From assembly GCF_900636915.1 (NCBI RefSeq), contig NZ_LR134327.1:1612001-1676000 (forward strand): a stretch of 64,000 nt of DNA, given 5' to 3'. Below, piece after piece: positions 1-9,068 of the stretch; position 1 is the first letter of the stretch, and every line of letters begins with the position of its first letter. The notes under the pieces are model-generated. The model had not been told where the DNA came from. It saw only the letters and a program-made list of their open reading frames with translations, and ran no database searches. This DNA comes from Aggregatibacter aphrophilus ATCC 33389. Lineage in GTDB: Bacteria > Pseudomonadota > Gammaproteobacteria > Enterobacterales > Pasteurellaceae. The translations under genes and the position numbers were made by a program.

Positions 1-873
1 GATAAATGGCGCACGAGCTTTAGAACTGGTTGGTTTGATTTCCAAATCGGAAATTATGTAATCAGATTTAGTTAAAAAATCCACCGCACTTTGTGCTTGT
101 TCGGCGTTTTTCGGCTCAAATTTTTTACCTTTAAATTGTACAACATCCAAACGAATTTGTTCATGTTTCGCCGTGTCGGTTAAGACTGAGACTTCCCAGT
201 ATTCTTGTGGCACAAAGGCTTTAATTTCCCGTTCACGCTCCACAATCAATTTCACCGCAACAGACTGGACGCGCCCTGCTGATAAGCCACGCGCTACTTT
301 TTTCCAAAGCAATGGCGACACCATAAACCCTACCACACGATCTAAAAAACGACGGGTTTGTTGGGCGTTAACGCGATCCATATTCAAGGATTCGGGATGT
401 TCAAAGGCTTGTTTAATGGCGTTTTTAGTGATTTCATTAAATACCACGCGGCTAAAGCGTTCGTTGTCACCGCCAATCACTTCACGCAAATGCCATGCGA
501 TAGCTTCTCCTTCTCTATCCAAGTCAGTTGCGAGATAAATATGATCAGCTTTTTTAGCAAGGGATTTTAATTCGGCAACAACTTTTTCTTTGCCAGGTAA
601 GATTTGATAATTGGCTTTCCAGCCATGATAAGGGTCAATGCCCATACGTTTGACTAAGGCGTCTTGCTCTTTCTTTTGTTTAAGCGCCTGTTTTTCTTCT
701 AAGCTTAATCCTTTCGTTGAGATTGGCTTAGCTTTTTCACCGCTCGCGGAACCAATCGTAGGCAAGTCACGAATATGTCCGACGCTGGATTTCACCACAT
801 AATTGCTTCCTAAATATTTATTAATGGTTTTCGCTTTTGCCGGCGACTCCACAATAACTAAGGATTTACTCAT
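1..873 (-). CDS. topA: DNA topoisomerase I, N-terminal part (partial)
   Basis: Type IA topoisomerase that relaxes negatively supercoiled DNA by cutting one strand. The reading frame starts at an ATG at 873 and stays open to the window edge, giving the first 291 residues; the C-terminal part, including the zinc-finger region, lies outside. The N-terminus has the Toprim signature [11 protein letters not shown] (about residues 6-16) and the acidic [15 protein letters not shown] block (about 119-133). [11 protein letters not shown] of the DNA-gate domain is also present. The gene is divergent from a LysR-type regulator, the pairing I recall from H. influenzae. Identity is firm; the active-site tyrosine region (about residue 320 in E. 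coli) is beyond the edge. Confidence 0.97.
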   Translation of the reverse strand, partial: MSKSLVIVESPAKAKTINKYLGSNYVVKSSVGHIRDLPTIGSASGEKAKPISTKGLSLEEKQALKQKKEQDALVKRMGIDPYHGWKANYQILPGKEKVVAELKSLAKKADHIYLATDLDREGEAIAWHLREVIGGDNERFSRVVFNEITKNAIKQAFEHPESLNMDRVNAQQTRRFLDRVVGFMVSPLLWKKVARGLSAGRVQSVAVKLIVEREREIKAFVPQEYWEVSVLTDTAKHEQIRLDVVQFKGKKFEPKNAEQAQSAVDFLTKSDYIISDLEIKPTSSKARAPFI

Positions 874-971
874 TATTATTACCTAATTCTATTTAATTTG
901 TGTAAAATTGCCCGCTATATTGCTAACTATCTTTAATCAGGTCAACTACTTTTTTCCAAAAGGCTCAATAA

Positions 972-1880
972 ATGGACAAACTCAATGCAATTTCAATTTT
1001 TTGTAAAGTGATCGAAACACAAAGCTTTACTCAAGCGGCTGCGTTACAAAATATCTCTGTTGCTATGGCAAGTAAGCTGGTATCACAACTTGAAGAACAC
1101 CTAAAAACTAGATTATTACATCGTACTACTCGTAAAATCGTTCCTACAGAGGCCGGTAGTATCTATTACCAACGTTGCCAACCTGTTTTATTCGAATTAG
1201 AAGACGCTGATTCCAGTATCAGCAACCTTTCTACATCCTTACAAGGTCATTTAACGGTGTCCGTGCCACGGGATTTTGGTTTACGTTTTATTACTCCAAA
1301 TCTTGCCGCTTTTATTAAAGCCTACCCGAATTTACACATAGATATTGAGTTTAATGACCGCATTATCGATCTAGTAAGTGAAGGATTTGATTTAGCCTTG
1401 CGTATTGGTTATTTACAAGATAGCTCTCTGGTTGCTAGAAAAGTGGCAACCTCTTCTATGCACTTTGTGGCATCTCCCGAGTATCTTGCTAAGCATGGCA
1501 CTCCGCAAACACCGGAAGATTTAGAACACCATGATTGTTTATTGTATAAATCCACCGGCAACCAAATTTATTGGGAGTCTGATAAGCATAATAAAACTCA
1601 ACGAGTTAAAATGCGCTCCAAATTGATGTGTAACAATGGATTAACGTTAGCTACCTTATGTACGGAAGGCTTAGGTATTATCAATTCCCCCCGCTTTTTT
1701 ATAGAAGAAGAACTAGCGTCAGGCAAATTGGTTGAAGTTCTTGCAGATTATCGTCAGCAAAGTTTAGATCTCCATGTGATTTACCCGAACCGTCGCCATC
1801 TCGCGGCCAAAGTCACAGCATTTATTGATTTTATTCATCAATTGAATTTATGTCAGACGCCGCCTTCAAGTGCAGTCTAA
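972..1880 (+). CDS. LysR-family transcriptional regulator
   Basis: Predicted one-component regulator of 302 residues, normal for LysR proteins. The N-terminus (about 1-60) is the winged helix-turn-helix: MDKLNAISIFCKVIETQSFT, then the recognition segment with VSQLEEHLKTRLLHRTTRK. The remainder, from about residue 90, is a periplasmic-binding-protein-like effector domain. The start follows the topA divergent intergenic region of 98 bp, so the regulator and topA may share control sequences. It resembles the CrgA/AaeR-like group of the family. The effector and targets cannot be read from the sequence, and no neighbouring metabolic gene suggests one. Confidence 0.9.
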   Translation: MDKLNAISIFCKVIETQSFTQAAALQNISVAMASKLVSQLEEHLKTRLLHRTTRKIVPTEAGSIYYQRCQPVLFELEDADSSISNLSTSLQGHLTVSVPRDFGLRFITPNLAAFIKAYPNLHIDIEFNDRIIDLVSEGFDLALRIGYLQDSSLVARKVATSSMHFVASPEYLAKHGTPQTPEDLEHHDCLLYKSTGNQIYWESDKHNKTQRVKMRSKLMCNNGLTLATLCTEGLGIINSPRFFIEEELASGKLVEVLADYRQQSLDLHVIYPNRRHLAAKVTAFIDFIHQLNLCQTPPSSAV

Positions 1881-1895
1881 AAAAATAACATTTTT

Positions 1896-1935
1896 AAATA
1901 ACCTTGTTTAACTTTATTAGACAAGGTTATTTTTT
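1896..1935. terminator. Bidirectional rho-independent terminator
   Basis: Perfect 12-bp arms (AAATAACCTTGT at 1896-1907 and its complement at 1921-1932) are separated by 13 bases and flanked by A and T runs on both sides. It lies between the convergent LysR gene and rnm, overlaps the last codons of rnm, and can stop both transcripts. Confidence 0.85.
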
Positions 1936-2754
1936 TAGATCTAACACAAACGGGATATGGGGTGGTAATGGTGCTAATTTACCCAATTCCAACCAAGTAG
2001 ATGGAAAATGAAAGTCTGACCCTACGGAGCCGGCCAATTGATTGTCTTCAGCAATTTTCACTAATAATTGGAACTGATCTCTGCTTTGTCCACAACTTGA
2101 AATTTCCATGGCATCACCACCCCACGCTTTAAAACTCTCTGTTAACTTACGTACCCACTTAGTAGTCATGGTATAACGCAAGGGATGAGCCAACACGGCA
2201 ATGCCGCCTGCCGCATGAATAATCTCGATAGCATTTGGAATATCAATCCACTGCGGTTTGACGTATGCAGATTTGCCTTGTCCCAAATAACGCTTAAAGG
2301 CTTGATTATCACTAGATACTTTACCAATTTGAACCAAATGGCGGGCATAATGGGCACGTGTCACTTCGCCATCACCGGCTAATTGTTTAGCTTCCAAATA
2401 GGCATTTACCACACCAGCCTTCGCTAATTTAGCCCCTATTTCCTGCGCACGAATATCCCGCAAACGCGCTTGTTCTGCCAAAAGTGCGGTCATTTTTTCA
2501 TGTGAAATATCAAAACCCAATCCCACAATATGAATGGAACGATTTTCCCAAAGGGTAGATAACTCCACACCATTAATAAGCTGAATGCCTAACAAATCAG
2601 CTTGTTTACGCGCTTCAGACACACCTGCTACCGTATCATGATCCGTTAACGCCAACACATTTACGCCTTTTTCATAAGCGCGTAGCACTACCTCCGTTGG
2701 TGATAACACACCGTCAGAAGCCGTGCTGTGGCAATGTAAATCGTATTTTGTCAT
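1927..2754 (-). CDS. rnm: PHP-domain 5'-3' exoribonuclease / 3',5'-nucleotide bisphosphate phosphatase (RNase AM, TrpH/YciV family)
   Basis: A 275-residue PHP-domain phosphoesterase. Metal-binding motifs are visible: DLHCHSTASDG (5-15), ALTDHDT (35-41), GVELS (62-66), AHPLRY (around 189-194) and GSDFHFP (near 245). In E. coli the orthologue (YciV, now Rnm) is a 5'-3' exonuclease maturing rRNA 5' ends and degrading oligoribonucleotides; older annotation called it TrpH. The start codon overlaps the stop of the upstream S51 peptidase gene by 4 bp (ATGA), so the two are probably translationally coupled. Family is certain; the exact substrate in this organism is by homology. Confidence 0.9.
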   Translation of the reverse strand: MTKYDLHCHSTASDGVLSPTEVVLRAYEKGVNVLALTDHDTVAGVSEARKQADLLGIQLINGVELSTLWENRSIHIVGLGFDISHEKMTALLAEQARLRDIRAQEIGAKLAKAGVVNAYLEAKQLAGDGEVTRAHYARHLVQIGKVSSDNQAFKRYLGQGKSAYVKPQWIDIPNAIEIIHAAGGIAVLAHPLRYTMTTKWVRKLTESFKAWGGDAMEISSCGQSRDQFQLLVKIAEDNQLAGSVGSDFHFPSTWLELGKLAPLPPHIPFVLDLKK

Positions 2755-3383
2755 GTGTTAACCTGCGATTCTGTTCTAATTTCATGATTATTTTCTTTAA
2801 CAATAACCGCTTGATGATTATTGATTGGAAATAAATTGTATGTGGATTGATAAGCACGAATGGTTTCCATTGCACTTTCTTCAAAAGGAAATTCACCATA
2901 ATGTGGCACAATGGCAAAATTAACGAGATTGAATGAAGAATAATCAGTCAATTCTGAAGCAACCATCTTATCATCCATAATTTGACTGTATTTAATATCA
3001 CCAGCAGTAATCATTGCTCCTGCAGATTCACCGATATACACCATTCCTTCTGAAATTCGTAAGTTAATTAGCTCAAGTAAATTCTTTTTCTTTAACTCTT
3101 GTAACAGATAAAACGTATTACCACCTGAAATATAGAGACATGGCGTTTGTTTTATTTTTTCCTTGACAACCACTTCAGACGTATTGGCAATATCTAAAAT
3201 ATCTACGGAGAATCCTAATGTCTGAAATAAATATTTCGCTTCATCAATATAGTCTACATAATGCTCTACATTGCCGGCAGTTGGGATAAATAATACCTGC
3301 TTGGCTAATGTTTGTTCTTGTATAAAATTTCTAAACAGATTTTCCACACCTGCAAAATAAGAAGTTAAAAATAAGGTTTTCAT
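2751..3383 (-). CDS. Peptidase S51 (PepE-like) family protein
   Basis: A 210-residue protein of the dipeptidase E / class I glutamine amidotransferase-like fold. The nucleophile elbow is GESAGAM with Ser120, the same position as the catalytic serine of E. coli-type PepE, and a candidate catalytic histidine lies in IVPHYGEF (His161). ISGGNTFYLL (86-95) is the family's substrate-pocket motif. E. coli PepE cleaves dipeptides with N-terminal Asp. The coding sequence looks more AT-rich than flanking rnm and pyrD, which may indicate a different history. It is 12 bp downstream of pyrD and overlaps rnm by 4 bp, so it probably belongs to a pyrD-S51-rnm transcript. Substrate is not determined. Confidence 0.8.
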   Translation of the reverse strand: MKTLFLTSYFAGVENLFRNFIQEQTLAKQVLFIPTAGNVEHYVDYIDEAKYLFQTLGFSVDILDIANTSEVVVKEKIKQTPCLYISGGNTFYLLQELKKKNLLELINLRISEGMVYIGESAGAMITAGDIKYSQIMDDKMVASELTDYSSFNLVNFAIVPHYGEFPFEESAMETIRAYQSTYNLFPINNHQAVIVKENNHEIRTESQVNT

Positions 3384-3395
3384 CTAGTTACTCTC

Positions 3396-4415
3396 TTATT
3401 TAATTCCTTGAACCAATTCTTTAACTAATCTCGGCCCATGATAAATTAAGCCCGAATACACTTGTAAAAGCTCTGCGCCGGCTTGGATTTTTTCTTGTGC
3501 ATTTTGTATGCCGTCAATACCGCCGCTACCAATGATTGGGATTTGTCCTTTTAGTTCTAGGTATAATCGTTTAATGATTTCCGTACTTTTATGTTGTAAC
3601 GGTTTTCCGCTTAATCCGCCCTGCTGTTCGGCATTTTTTAAATGTGTGACGTTGTCGCGAGAAATCGTTGTATTAGTGGCAATGACACCATCCATTTTGT
3701 GACGAACTAAAGTATCGGCAATTTGCACCAACTCAGCTTCCGTTAAATCCGGTGCGATTTTCACTGCAATCGGCACATACTTATTATATTGTTCGGCCAA
3801 TACGGCTTGACGGGCTTTGATGCTTTGCAATAAATCGTCAAAATAATCGCCGTATTGTAATTGGCGTAAGTCAGGCGTATTTGGCGAAGAGATATTGACG
3901 GTAATATAGTCTGCATAGTTATAGGCTTTATTAAGACAGAAAAGATAATCATCCTTACCTTTTTCTAATGGGGTGACTTTATTTTTACCGATATTAATTC
4001 CAATCACGCCGTCATAGCGGGCATTTTTGACATTTTCAATGAGATGATCAATGCCATAATTATTAAAACCGTTGCGATTAATGATGCCTTCAGCTTCAAC
4101 CAAACGGAACTGGCGTGGTTTGGCGTTGCCATCTTGTGCTAGTGGTGTCACTGTTCCTACTTCAATAAAGCCAAATCCCATAGCGCCGAAACCGTCGATA
4201 GCCTCTCCGTTTTTGTCTGCGCCGGCTGCTAACCCGATAGGATTTTTAAATTCAATGCCCATTACTGTTTTAGGTGTGCCTTGTGGGCAAGCGAATAATT
4301 GTTTTAACAATGTGCGTATCGGTGCGAATTTGGCCAGCCCAAGGGTTTTAATAGCCAAATCATGAGCGGTTTCGGGTTCAAGGGAAAAAATCCCTTTACG
4401 AATGAAAGAATACAT
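3396..4415 (-). CDS. pyrD: Dihydroorotate dehydrogenase (quinone), class 2
   Basis: Oxidises dihydroorotate to orotate, the fourth step of pyrimidine synthesis, passing electrons through FMN to membrane quinone. The 339 residues match class 2 length. The short N-terminal amphipathic region ([18 protein letters not shown]) typical of quinone-linked enzymes is present. [18 protein letters not shown] (about 56-73), [11 protein letters not shown] with the catalytic serine (around 175-185), IAVKIAPDL and the GSGGI FMN-phosphate motif follow in order. Transcribed away from an inverted uptake-signal pair that separates it from pepN. Confidence 0.96.
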   Translation of the reverse strand: MYSFIRKGIFSLEPETAHDLAIKTLGLAKFAPIRTLLKQLFACPQGTPKTVMGIEFKNPIGLAAGADKNGEAIDGFGAMGFGFIEVGTVTPLAQDGNAKPRQFRLVEAEGIINRNGFNNYGIDHLIENVKNARYDGVIGINIGKNKVTPLEKGKDDYLFCLNKAYNYADYITVNISSPNTPDLRQLQYGDYFDDLLQSIKARQAVLAEQYNKYVPIAVKIAPDLTEAELVQIADTLVRHKMDGVIATNTTISRDNVTHLKNAEQQGGLSGKPLQHKSTEIIKRLYLELKGQIPIIGSGGIDGIQNAQEKIQAGAELLQVYSGLIYHGPRLVKELVQGIK

Positions 4416-4455
4416 ACTCGTTTATCTCTCCGGATAGTTAACTGTAAATGAATAG

Positions 4456-4487
4456 AAAAAGTGCGGTTAAATTTGACCGCACTTTTT
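4456..4487. terminator. Inverted uptake-signal pair acting as terminator
   Basis: Two DNA uptake signals face each other (AAAAAGTGCGGT at 4456-4467, ACCGCACTTTTT at 4476-4487) with perfect 12-bp arms and an 8-base loop. On the minus strand the hairpin follows the pepN stop codon by 2 bp and ends in a T run, as expected of an intrinsic terminator. Confidence 0.75.
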
Positions 4488-4489
4488 TG

Positions 4490-7099
4490 CTACTGTAACG
4501 CTTTCTCGATTTTCTCAAACAAATCACGAGATAAATCTTCCGTTTCACTAATGCGCTCTAACGCCCGTTTCATGAGTGTTTGACGTTGATTATCATAGCG
4601 GGCAAAACGGATTAACGGTTCAATTAAACGGGAGGCCACTTGTGGGTTGCTCTTGTTCAGTTTAATCAAAATATCCGTTAGGAAACGGTAGCCGGAACCG
4701 TCAATGGCATGGAAGGCTTTCAAGTTCTGACCGGCGAATGTTCCCACCAAAGCACGTAAGCGGTTCGGATTATTAAAGTTAAAACTTGGGTGATCCATAA
4801 GCTGAATCACGTTTTGCAATACGTTTTCTTCCGGACGGGTAGCTTGTAATGCAAACCATTTATCCATCACCAAGCCGTCATGTTGCCATTTTTGTTCAAA
4901 ATCTGCCAACAAATTATCCTGGCAAGCCAATTTGGCTTGTGTCGCAGAAGTTAAGGCGGCAAGGGTATCCGTCATATTGTTAGAATAGGTGTAATGTTTA
5001 TTCACCAAGTTATTGCCAATATTGGTATAAGCCAAATAGCTTAAACATACATTACGCAGCTTGCGTAAGGCAATGTCTTCCCGATTGATTTTATATTCAT
5101 CCAAGCGAATGGCGTTATAGGTTTTTAACAATAATTCTTGCAAACTGTCGGCGATGGCATCTGCCATAAATTCACGCACAGCACTGATTGCATCAGGATC
5201 GATAGTTTTAAATAACTCTGCGAACTCCGTCGCTTTCGGCAATGTAAGAATTAAACTGGTGAGCTCTGTATCTTTTTGATAGTTATCTAATAATTGATAT
5301 AGTGCTGCTGCGGTTTCAGCCGATAAATCCAACGGTTGTCCTTGTTGATAGTTGGTTACGTTACGGCGTAATTCAGCGGCCAGTAACATTTGTGCCGCAT
5401 CCCAACGAATAAAGCCATTTTCGGCAAATTTCAACAACGTAATCAATTGGTTAGTGGTGTAATCATAATCCAATTTAACCGGTGCAGAAAAATCACATAA
5501 CAATGCCGGTACAGGTTTACTATAAATATTATGGAACTCAAAAGTTTGGTCTTTTTGTGTAATATTCAACACATTGTCCACGACACCTTCTGAATCGTAT
5601 AGGGTTTGTGCTACCCCTTTTTCATCATATAACGCGATTTTCAACGGAATATGTAAATTTACTTTATCCATTTGATCGGCGGTAGGCGGTGTTAATTGTG
5701 AAATGTGCAATTGATAGACATGATTTTTTTCGTCATAACGATCGCCAATGGTCAGTTCAGGCGTACCGGATTGACTATACCAACGGCGGAATTGTGCTAA
5801 ATCTAAATCATTAGCACGTTCCATGGCAGAAACGAAATCTTCACAGGTGGCCGCTTTGCCATCGTTTTCCGAAATGTATAATTTCATACCTTTTTGGAAG
5901 CCTTTTTCGCCTAATAACGTATGCAACATACGAATGACTTCAGCGCCTTTTTCATACACAGTAACCGTGTAGAAATTATTCATTTCAATAACTTTTTCCG
6001 GGCGAATCGGGTGCGACATTGGGCCAGAATCTTCAGCAAATTGTACGGTACGCAAGAACTTCACATTATTAATGCGATTTACTGCGCGAGAACCCGTATC
6101 AGAAGAAAATTCCTGATCGCGGAAAACCGTTAATCCTTCTTTTAAACTTAATTGGAACCAATCACGACAAGTTACACGGTTGCCTGTCCAGTTATGGAAA
6201 TATTCGTGGGCAATGACGCTTTCAATAGCCAAATAATCATCATCGGTCGCTGTTTGTGGATTCGCTAAAACATATTTATCGTTAAAAATATTCAGCCCTT
6301 TATTTTCCATCGCGCCCATGTTGAAGAAATCCACGGCGACAATCATGTAGATGTCCAGGTCGTATTCCAAATCAAAGCGCTCTTCGTCCCATTTCATGGC
6401 ATTTTTCAGACTTTGCATCGCCCAGTCGGCACGATTTAAATTGCCACGATTAACATACAATTCCAATGCGACTTCACGGCCGCTTTTGGTAATAAATTTA
6501 TCTTTCAGAACATCAAAGTCACCCGCCACTAAGGCAAACAAATAGCTTGGTTTTGGAAATGGATCATTCCACTCTACCCAATGACGTCCATCCTCCAAAT
6601 CGCCACTATTAATGCGATTGCCGTTAGAAAGCAAAAGCGGATATTTGGCTTTATCGGCGGTAATTTTCGTGGTGTAACGCGCTAATACATCCGGGCGGTC
6701 TAACATATAGGTAATTTGACGAAAACCTTCTGCTTCGCATTGCGTACAAAAGGCTTCTCCCGATTGATACACCCCTTGCAATGACGTATTCGCGGCCGGA
6801 TTTAAGATTGTCGTTACTTCCAATTCAAACTGATTTGCATCGATCTGAGCTAAATCTAACGTCAAACTTTCATGATCTTGTTGATATTGAGTAAAGGGTT
6901 TTCCGTTTAATTTAATAGCGGAAAATTGGAAATCGCGTCCATCTAAACGTAATGTCGTGCTGTTTTGGTTAAGACGTCGATATTGACTTTTGGCGACTAC
7001 AATGGTCTTTTCCGGCTCTAATTGGAAATCAAGGTGAATATCGGTGACGGTGAAATCGGGGCTTTGATAATCTTTTCTGTATTTGGCTTTAGCGTACAT
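4490..7099 (-). CDS. pepN: Aminopeptidase N (M1 zinc metallopeptidase)
   Basis: Broad-specificity cytoplasmic aminopeptidase of 869 residues, the usual size for proteobacterial PepN. The exopeptidase motif GAMEN appears within FFNMGAMENKGL (about 260-271). The zinc site HEYFHNW plus the downstream glutamate in LKEGLTVFRDQE (about 297-332) is intact. The C-terminal half is the helical superstructure domain. It is divergent from purE with about 150 bp between starts. No frameshift or missing catalytic residue is seen. Confidence 0.97.
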   Translation of the reverse strand: MYAKAKYRKDYQSPDFTVTDIHLDFQLEPEKTIVVAKSQYRRLNQNSTTLRLDGRDFQFSAIKLNGKPFTQYQQDHESLTLDLAQIDANQFELEVTTILNPAANTSLQGVYQSGEAFCTQCEAEGFRQITYMLDRPDVLARYTTKITADKAKYPLLLSNGNRINSGDLEDGRHWVEWNDPFPKPSYLFALVAGDFDVLKDKFITKSGREVALELYVNRGNLNRADWAMQSLKNAMKWDEERFDLEYDLDIYMIVAVDFFNMGAMENKGLNIFNDKYVLANPQTATDDDYLAIESVIAHEYFHNWTGNRVTCRDWFQLSLKEGLTVFRDQEFSSDTGSRAVNRINNVKFLRTVQFAEDSGPMSHPIRPEKVIEMNNFYTVTVYEKGAEVIRMLHTLLGEKGFQKGMKLYISENDGKAATCEDFVSAMERANDLDLAQFRRWYSQSGTPELTIGDRYDEKNHVYQLHISQLTPPTADQMDKVNLHIPLKIALYDEKGVAQTLYDSEGVVDNVLNITQKDQTFEFHNIYSKPVPALLCDFSAPVKLDYDYTTNQLITLLKFAENGFIRWDAAQMLLAAELRRNVTNYQQGQPLDLSAETAAALYQLLDNYQKDTELTSLILTLPKATEFAELFKTIDPDAISAVREFMADAIADSLQELLLKTYNAIRLDEYKINREDIALRKLRNVCLSYLAYTNIGNNLVNKHYTYSNNMTDTLAALTSATQAKLACQDNLLADFEQKWQHDGLVMDKWFALQATRPEENVLQNVIQLMDHPSFNFNNPNRLRALVGTFAGQNLKAFHAIDGSGYRFLTDILIKLNKSNPQVASRLIEPLIRFARYDNQRQTLMKRALERISETEDLSRDLFEKIEKALQ

Positions 7100-7188
7100 A
7101 AAACGACCTAATTCTAAGGGCTAAAAATTGCCGTTAAGGATATGATTTTCTGCCCTAAGTTGCAAATAGATTTTCTTCTGCAAAATTA

Positions 7189-7204
7189 TCGCAAACGATT
7201 GCGC
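7189..7204. promoter_or_regulatory. PurR-like operator upstream of purE
   Basis: TCGCAAACGATTGCGC matches the PurR consensus ACGCAAACGTTTGCGT at 13 of 16 positions and keeps the CGCAAACG left half intact. It ends 48 bp before the purE start and just upstream of possible -10 hexamers (TATGCT or TATTCT at 7207-7217), where purine-responsive repression would act. Confidence 0.6.
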
Positions 7205-7252
7205 ATTATGCTATTCTAGCGCCAGTTTTTCTATCTAAATAATGAGGAAATC

Positions 7253-7750
7253 ATGCCTTCAACTTCTCCCAAAATCGCTATTGTCATGGGGTCTAAAAGT
7301 GACTGGGCAACTATGCAGGAAGCCACGCAAATCCTAGATCAATTACATGTTTCTTACCATGTTGAAATCGTTTCTGCCCACCGTACGCCGGATAAACTCT
7401 TCCAATTTGCCGAAACTGCTCAACAACAAGGTTATCAAGTGATTATTGCCGGTGCAGGCGGTGCAGCTCATTTACCCGGGATGATTGCGTCCAAAACCAT
7501 CGTACCCGTGCTTGGCGTACCGGTGAAAAGCTCAATTTTAAGTGGTGTCGATAGCCTCTATTCTATCGTGCAAATGCCCAAAGGGATTCCTGTCGGCACC
7601 TTAGCCATCGGGCCTGCCGGTGCAGCAAACGCGGGCTTATTAGCTGCACAAATTTTGGCGATGAATAATGCAGAATTAGCACAACGCTTGCATCAGTTCA
7701 GACAGACACAAACACAAAGCGTATTGGACAATCCTGATCCTCGAATTTAA
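7253..7750 (+). CDS. purE: 5-(carboxyamino)imidazole ribonucleotide mutase
   Basis: Catalyses N5-CAIR to CAIR in de novo purine synthesis, using the product of PurK. The 165-residue protein is class I PurE. The N-terminal nucleotide loop is [11 protein letters not shown] (8-18), the catalytic histidine lies in SAHRTPD (41-47), and the [11 protein letters not shown] loop (68-78) is complete. A ribosome-binding sequence (AATGAGGAAATC) immediately precedes the ATG. purK follows 137 bp downstream, separated by an inverted uptake-signal pair and a palindromic repeat, so the two may be only partly co-transcribed. Confidence 0.97.
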   Translation: MPSTSPKIAIVMGSKSDWATMQEATQILDQLHVSYHVEIVSAHRTPDKLFQFAETAQQQGYQVIIAGAGGAAHLPGMIASKTIVPVLGVPVKSSILSGVDSLYSIVQMPKGIPVGTLAIGPAGAANAGLLAAQILAMNNAELAQRLHQFRQTQTQSVLDNPDPRI

Positions 7751-7767
7751 AAACAGCTAAACTTTCC

Positions 7768-7802
7768 ACCGCACTTTAAACAACAGATATAAAAAGTGCG
7801 GT
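7768..7802. repeat. Inverted uptake-signal pair between purE and purK
   Basis: ACCGCACTTT (7768-7777) and AAAGTGCGGT (7793-7802) face each other across 15 bases, followed by CATTTTTT. The arrangement is terminator-like and could attenuate readthrough from purE into purK. Confidence 0.65.
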
Positions 7803-7840
7803 CATTTTTTCCCGTGTTTTTTAATGAATCACTGAAGGTA

Positions 7841-7862
7841 GCGCAAGCGTGAACGTTTGTGC
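7841..7862 (+). repeat. Dispersed palindrome, family 2 (GCGCAAGCG...CGTTTGTGC)
   Basis: GCGCAAGCG and CGTTTGTGC pair (with G-T wobbles) around a TGAA loop. Related copies occur at 45745-45769 and 49473-49497. It lies 25 bp before the chosen purK ATG and overlaps an alternative in-frame GTG at 7849, arguing against that GTG as the true start. Confidence 0.55.
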
Positions 7863-7887
7863 ATCTATAAAAATCAATGAGAATACT

Positions 7888-8976
7888 ATGCAAAAATCCG
7901 CCCTCTACCCGACTATTTACGTCCTTGGCAACGGACAGCTCGGCAGAATGTTACGCTATGCCGGTGCGCCTTTAGATATTCAGGTTCAACCGTTGCCTTT
8001 CGATGCACCGGTATTTGAATTGTCACCCAATGACATTATTACTGCTGAAATTGAACGTTGGGAACAAACCCCACTTACCACGCTTCTTGGCAATCACGCC
8101 AACTTTGTTAATCAAAAAGTGTTTGCACAATTAGCCGATCGCTTAAGCCAAAAATCCTTGTTAGATAAATTACACCTTCCGACTTCGCCTTGGTGTCTGC
8201 TAAAAGAACCATCACAATGGGCAGAGGTATTTCAGCATATTGGTGAGAAAGTTGTTGTTAAACGTCGCATGGGCGGTTATGACGGCCGTGGACAATGGAT
8301 TGCCACAAATGAAAGCAAAGACCAAATTACCAACGAGTTATTTGGGGAAACCATTGCGGAAAAATTCATTCCGTTTGATTACGAAGTCTCTTTAGTTGGC
8401 GCCCGTTTCTGTAATGGTGACACCCGTTTTTATCCGGTTACCCACAATTTACAGCAAAATGGTATTTTACGTTACAGTGTCATGGACGTCACTTTTCCAC
8501 AACAAGCCGCACAGCAACAACTGGCAGAAATGATGTTAGGTAAAATCATGAATGAACTGAATTATGTGGGCGTGATGGCGATGGAATGTTTTGTGGTTGG
8601 CGATCAGCTTTTAATTAATGAGCTTGCGCCACGCGTACATAATAGTGGCCACTGGACGCAACTTGGCTGCGCTGTGAGTCAATTTGAATTGCATTTGCGT
8701 GCATTGTTGGATTTACCGACGCCGCAATTAAAGGTCTCTGCGCCAAGCGTGATGCTGAATTTGATCGGCACCGCGCATAACCCACAATGGCTAAATACGC
8801 CTTTTGCGCAATTGCACTGGTATGGCAAAGAAGTTCGACCGGGGCGCAAAGTGGGACATATTAACCTTTCGCATCCGGATAAACAGGTGATTATCGCTCA
8901 ATTAGACAAATTGGCAGCGGAGTTGCCGGAAGATTATCAATCCGGTTTGCAATGGGCAAAAAATAAATTGCGCTAA
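7888..8976 (+). CDS. purK: 5-(carboxyamino)imidazole ribonucleotide synthase
   Basis: ATP-grasp enzyme that carboxylates AIR with bicarbonate to N5-CAIR, the substrate of PurE. From the ATG at 7888 it is 362 residues. An in-frame GTG at 7849 would add 13 residues, but it sits in a repeat and the ATG has a better leader (AATGAGAATACT). The N-terminal YVLGNGQLGRMLRYAG (about 9-24) is the AIR-binding Rossmann-like loop. ATP-grasp motifs VVKRRMGGYDGRGQW (about 124-138) and INELAPRVHNSGHWT (about 248-262) are intact. Confidence 0.95.
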   Translation: MQKSALYPTIYVLGNGQLGRMLRYAGAPLDIQVQPLPFDAPVFELSPNDIITAEIERWEQTPLTTLLGNHANFVNQKVFAQLADRLSQKSLLDKLHLPTSPWCLLKEPSQWAEVFQHIGEKVVVKRRMGGYDGRGQWIATNESKDQITNELFGETIAEKFIPFDYEVSLVGARFCNGDTRFYPVTHNLQQNGILRYSVMDVTFPQQAAQQQLAEMMLGKIMNELNYVGVMAMECFVVGDQLLINELAPRVHNSGHWTQLGCAVSQFELHLRALLDLPTPQLKVSAPSVMLNLIGTAHNPQWLNTPFAQLHWYGKEVRPGRKVGHINLSHPDKQVIIAQLDKLAAELPEDYQSGLQWAKNKLR

Positions 8977-9068
8977 ATGGTGGACGACAGCTTGTCAAAC
9001 GTCCATCATGGCAGTATAAATAAACAGATTTTTACACAACATCACAACAACATCATGAGGATTATTCT

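Noticed and set aside
173..570. Plus-strand open frames opposite topA
   Set aside because: They are on the strand opposite a well-supported topA frame and show no family features.
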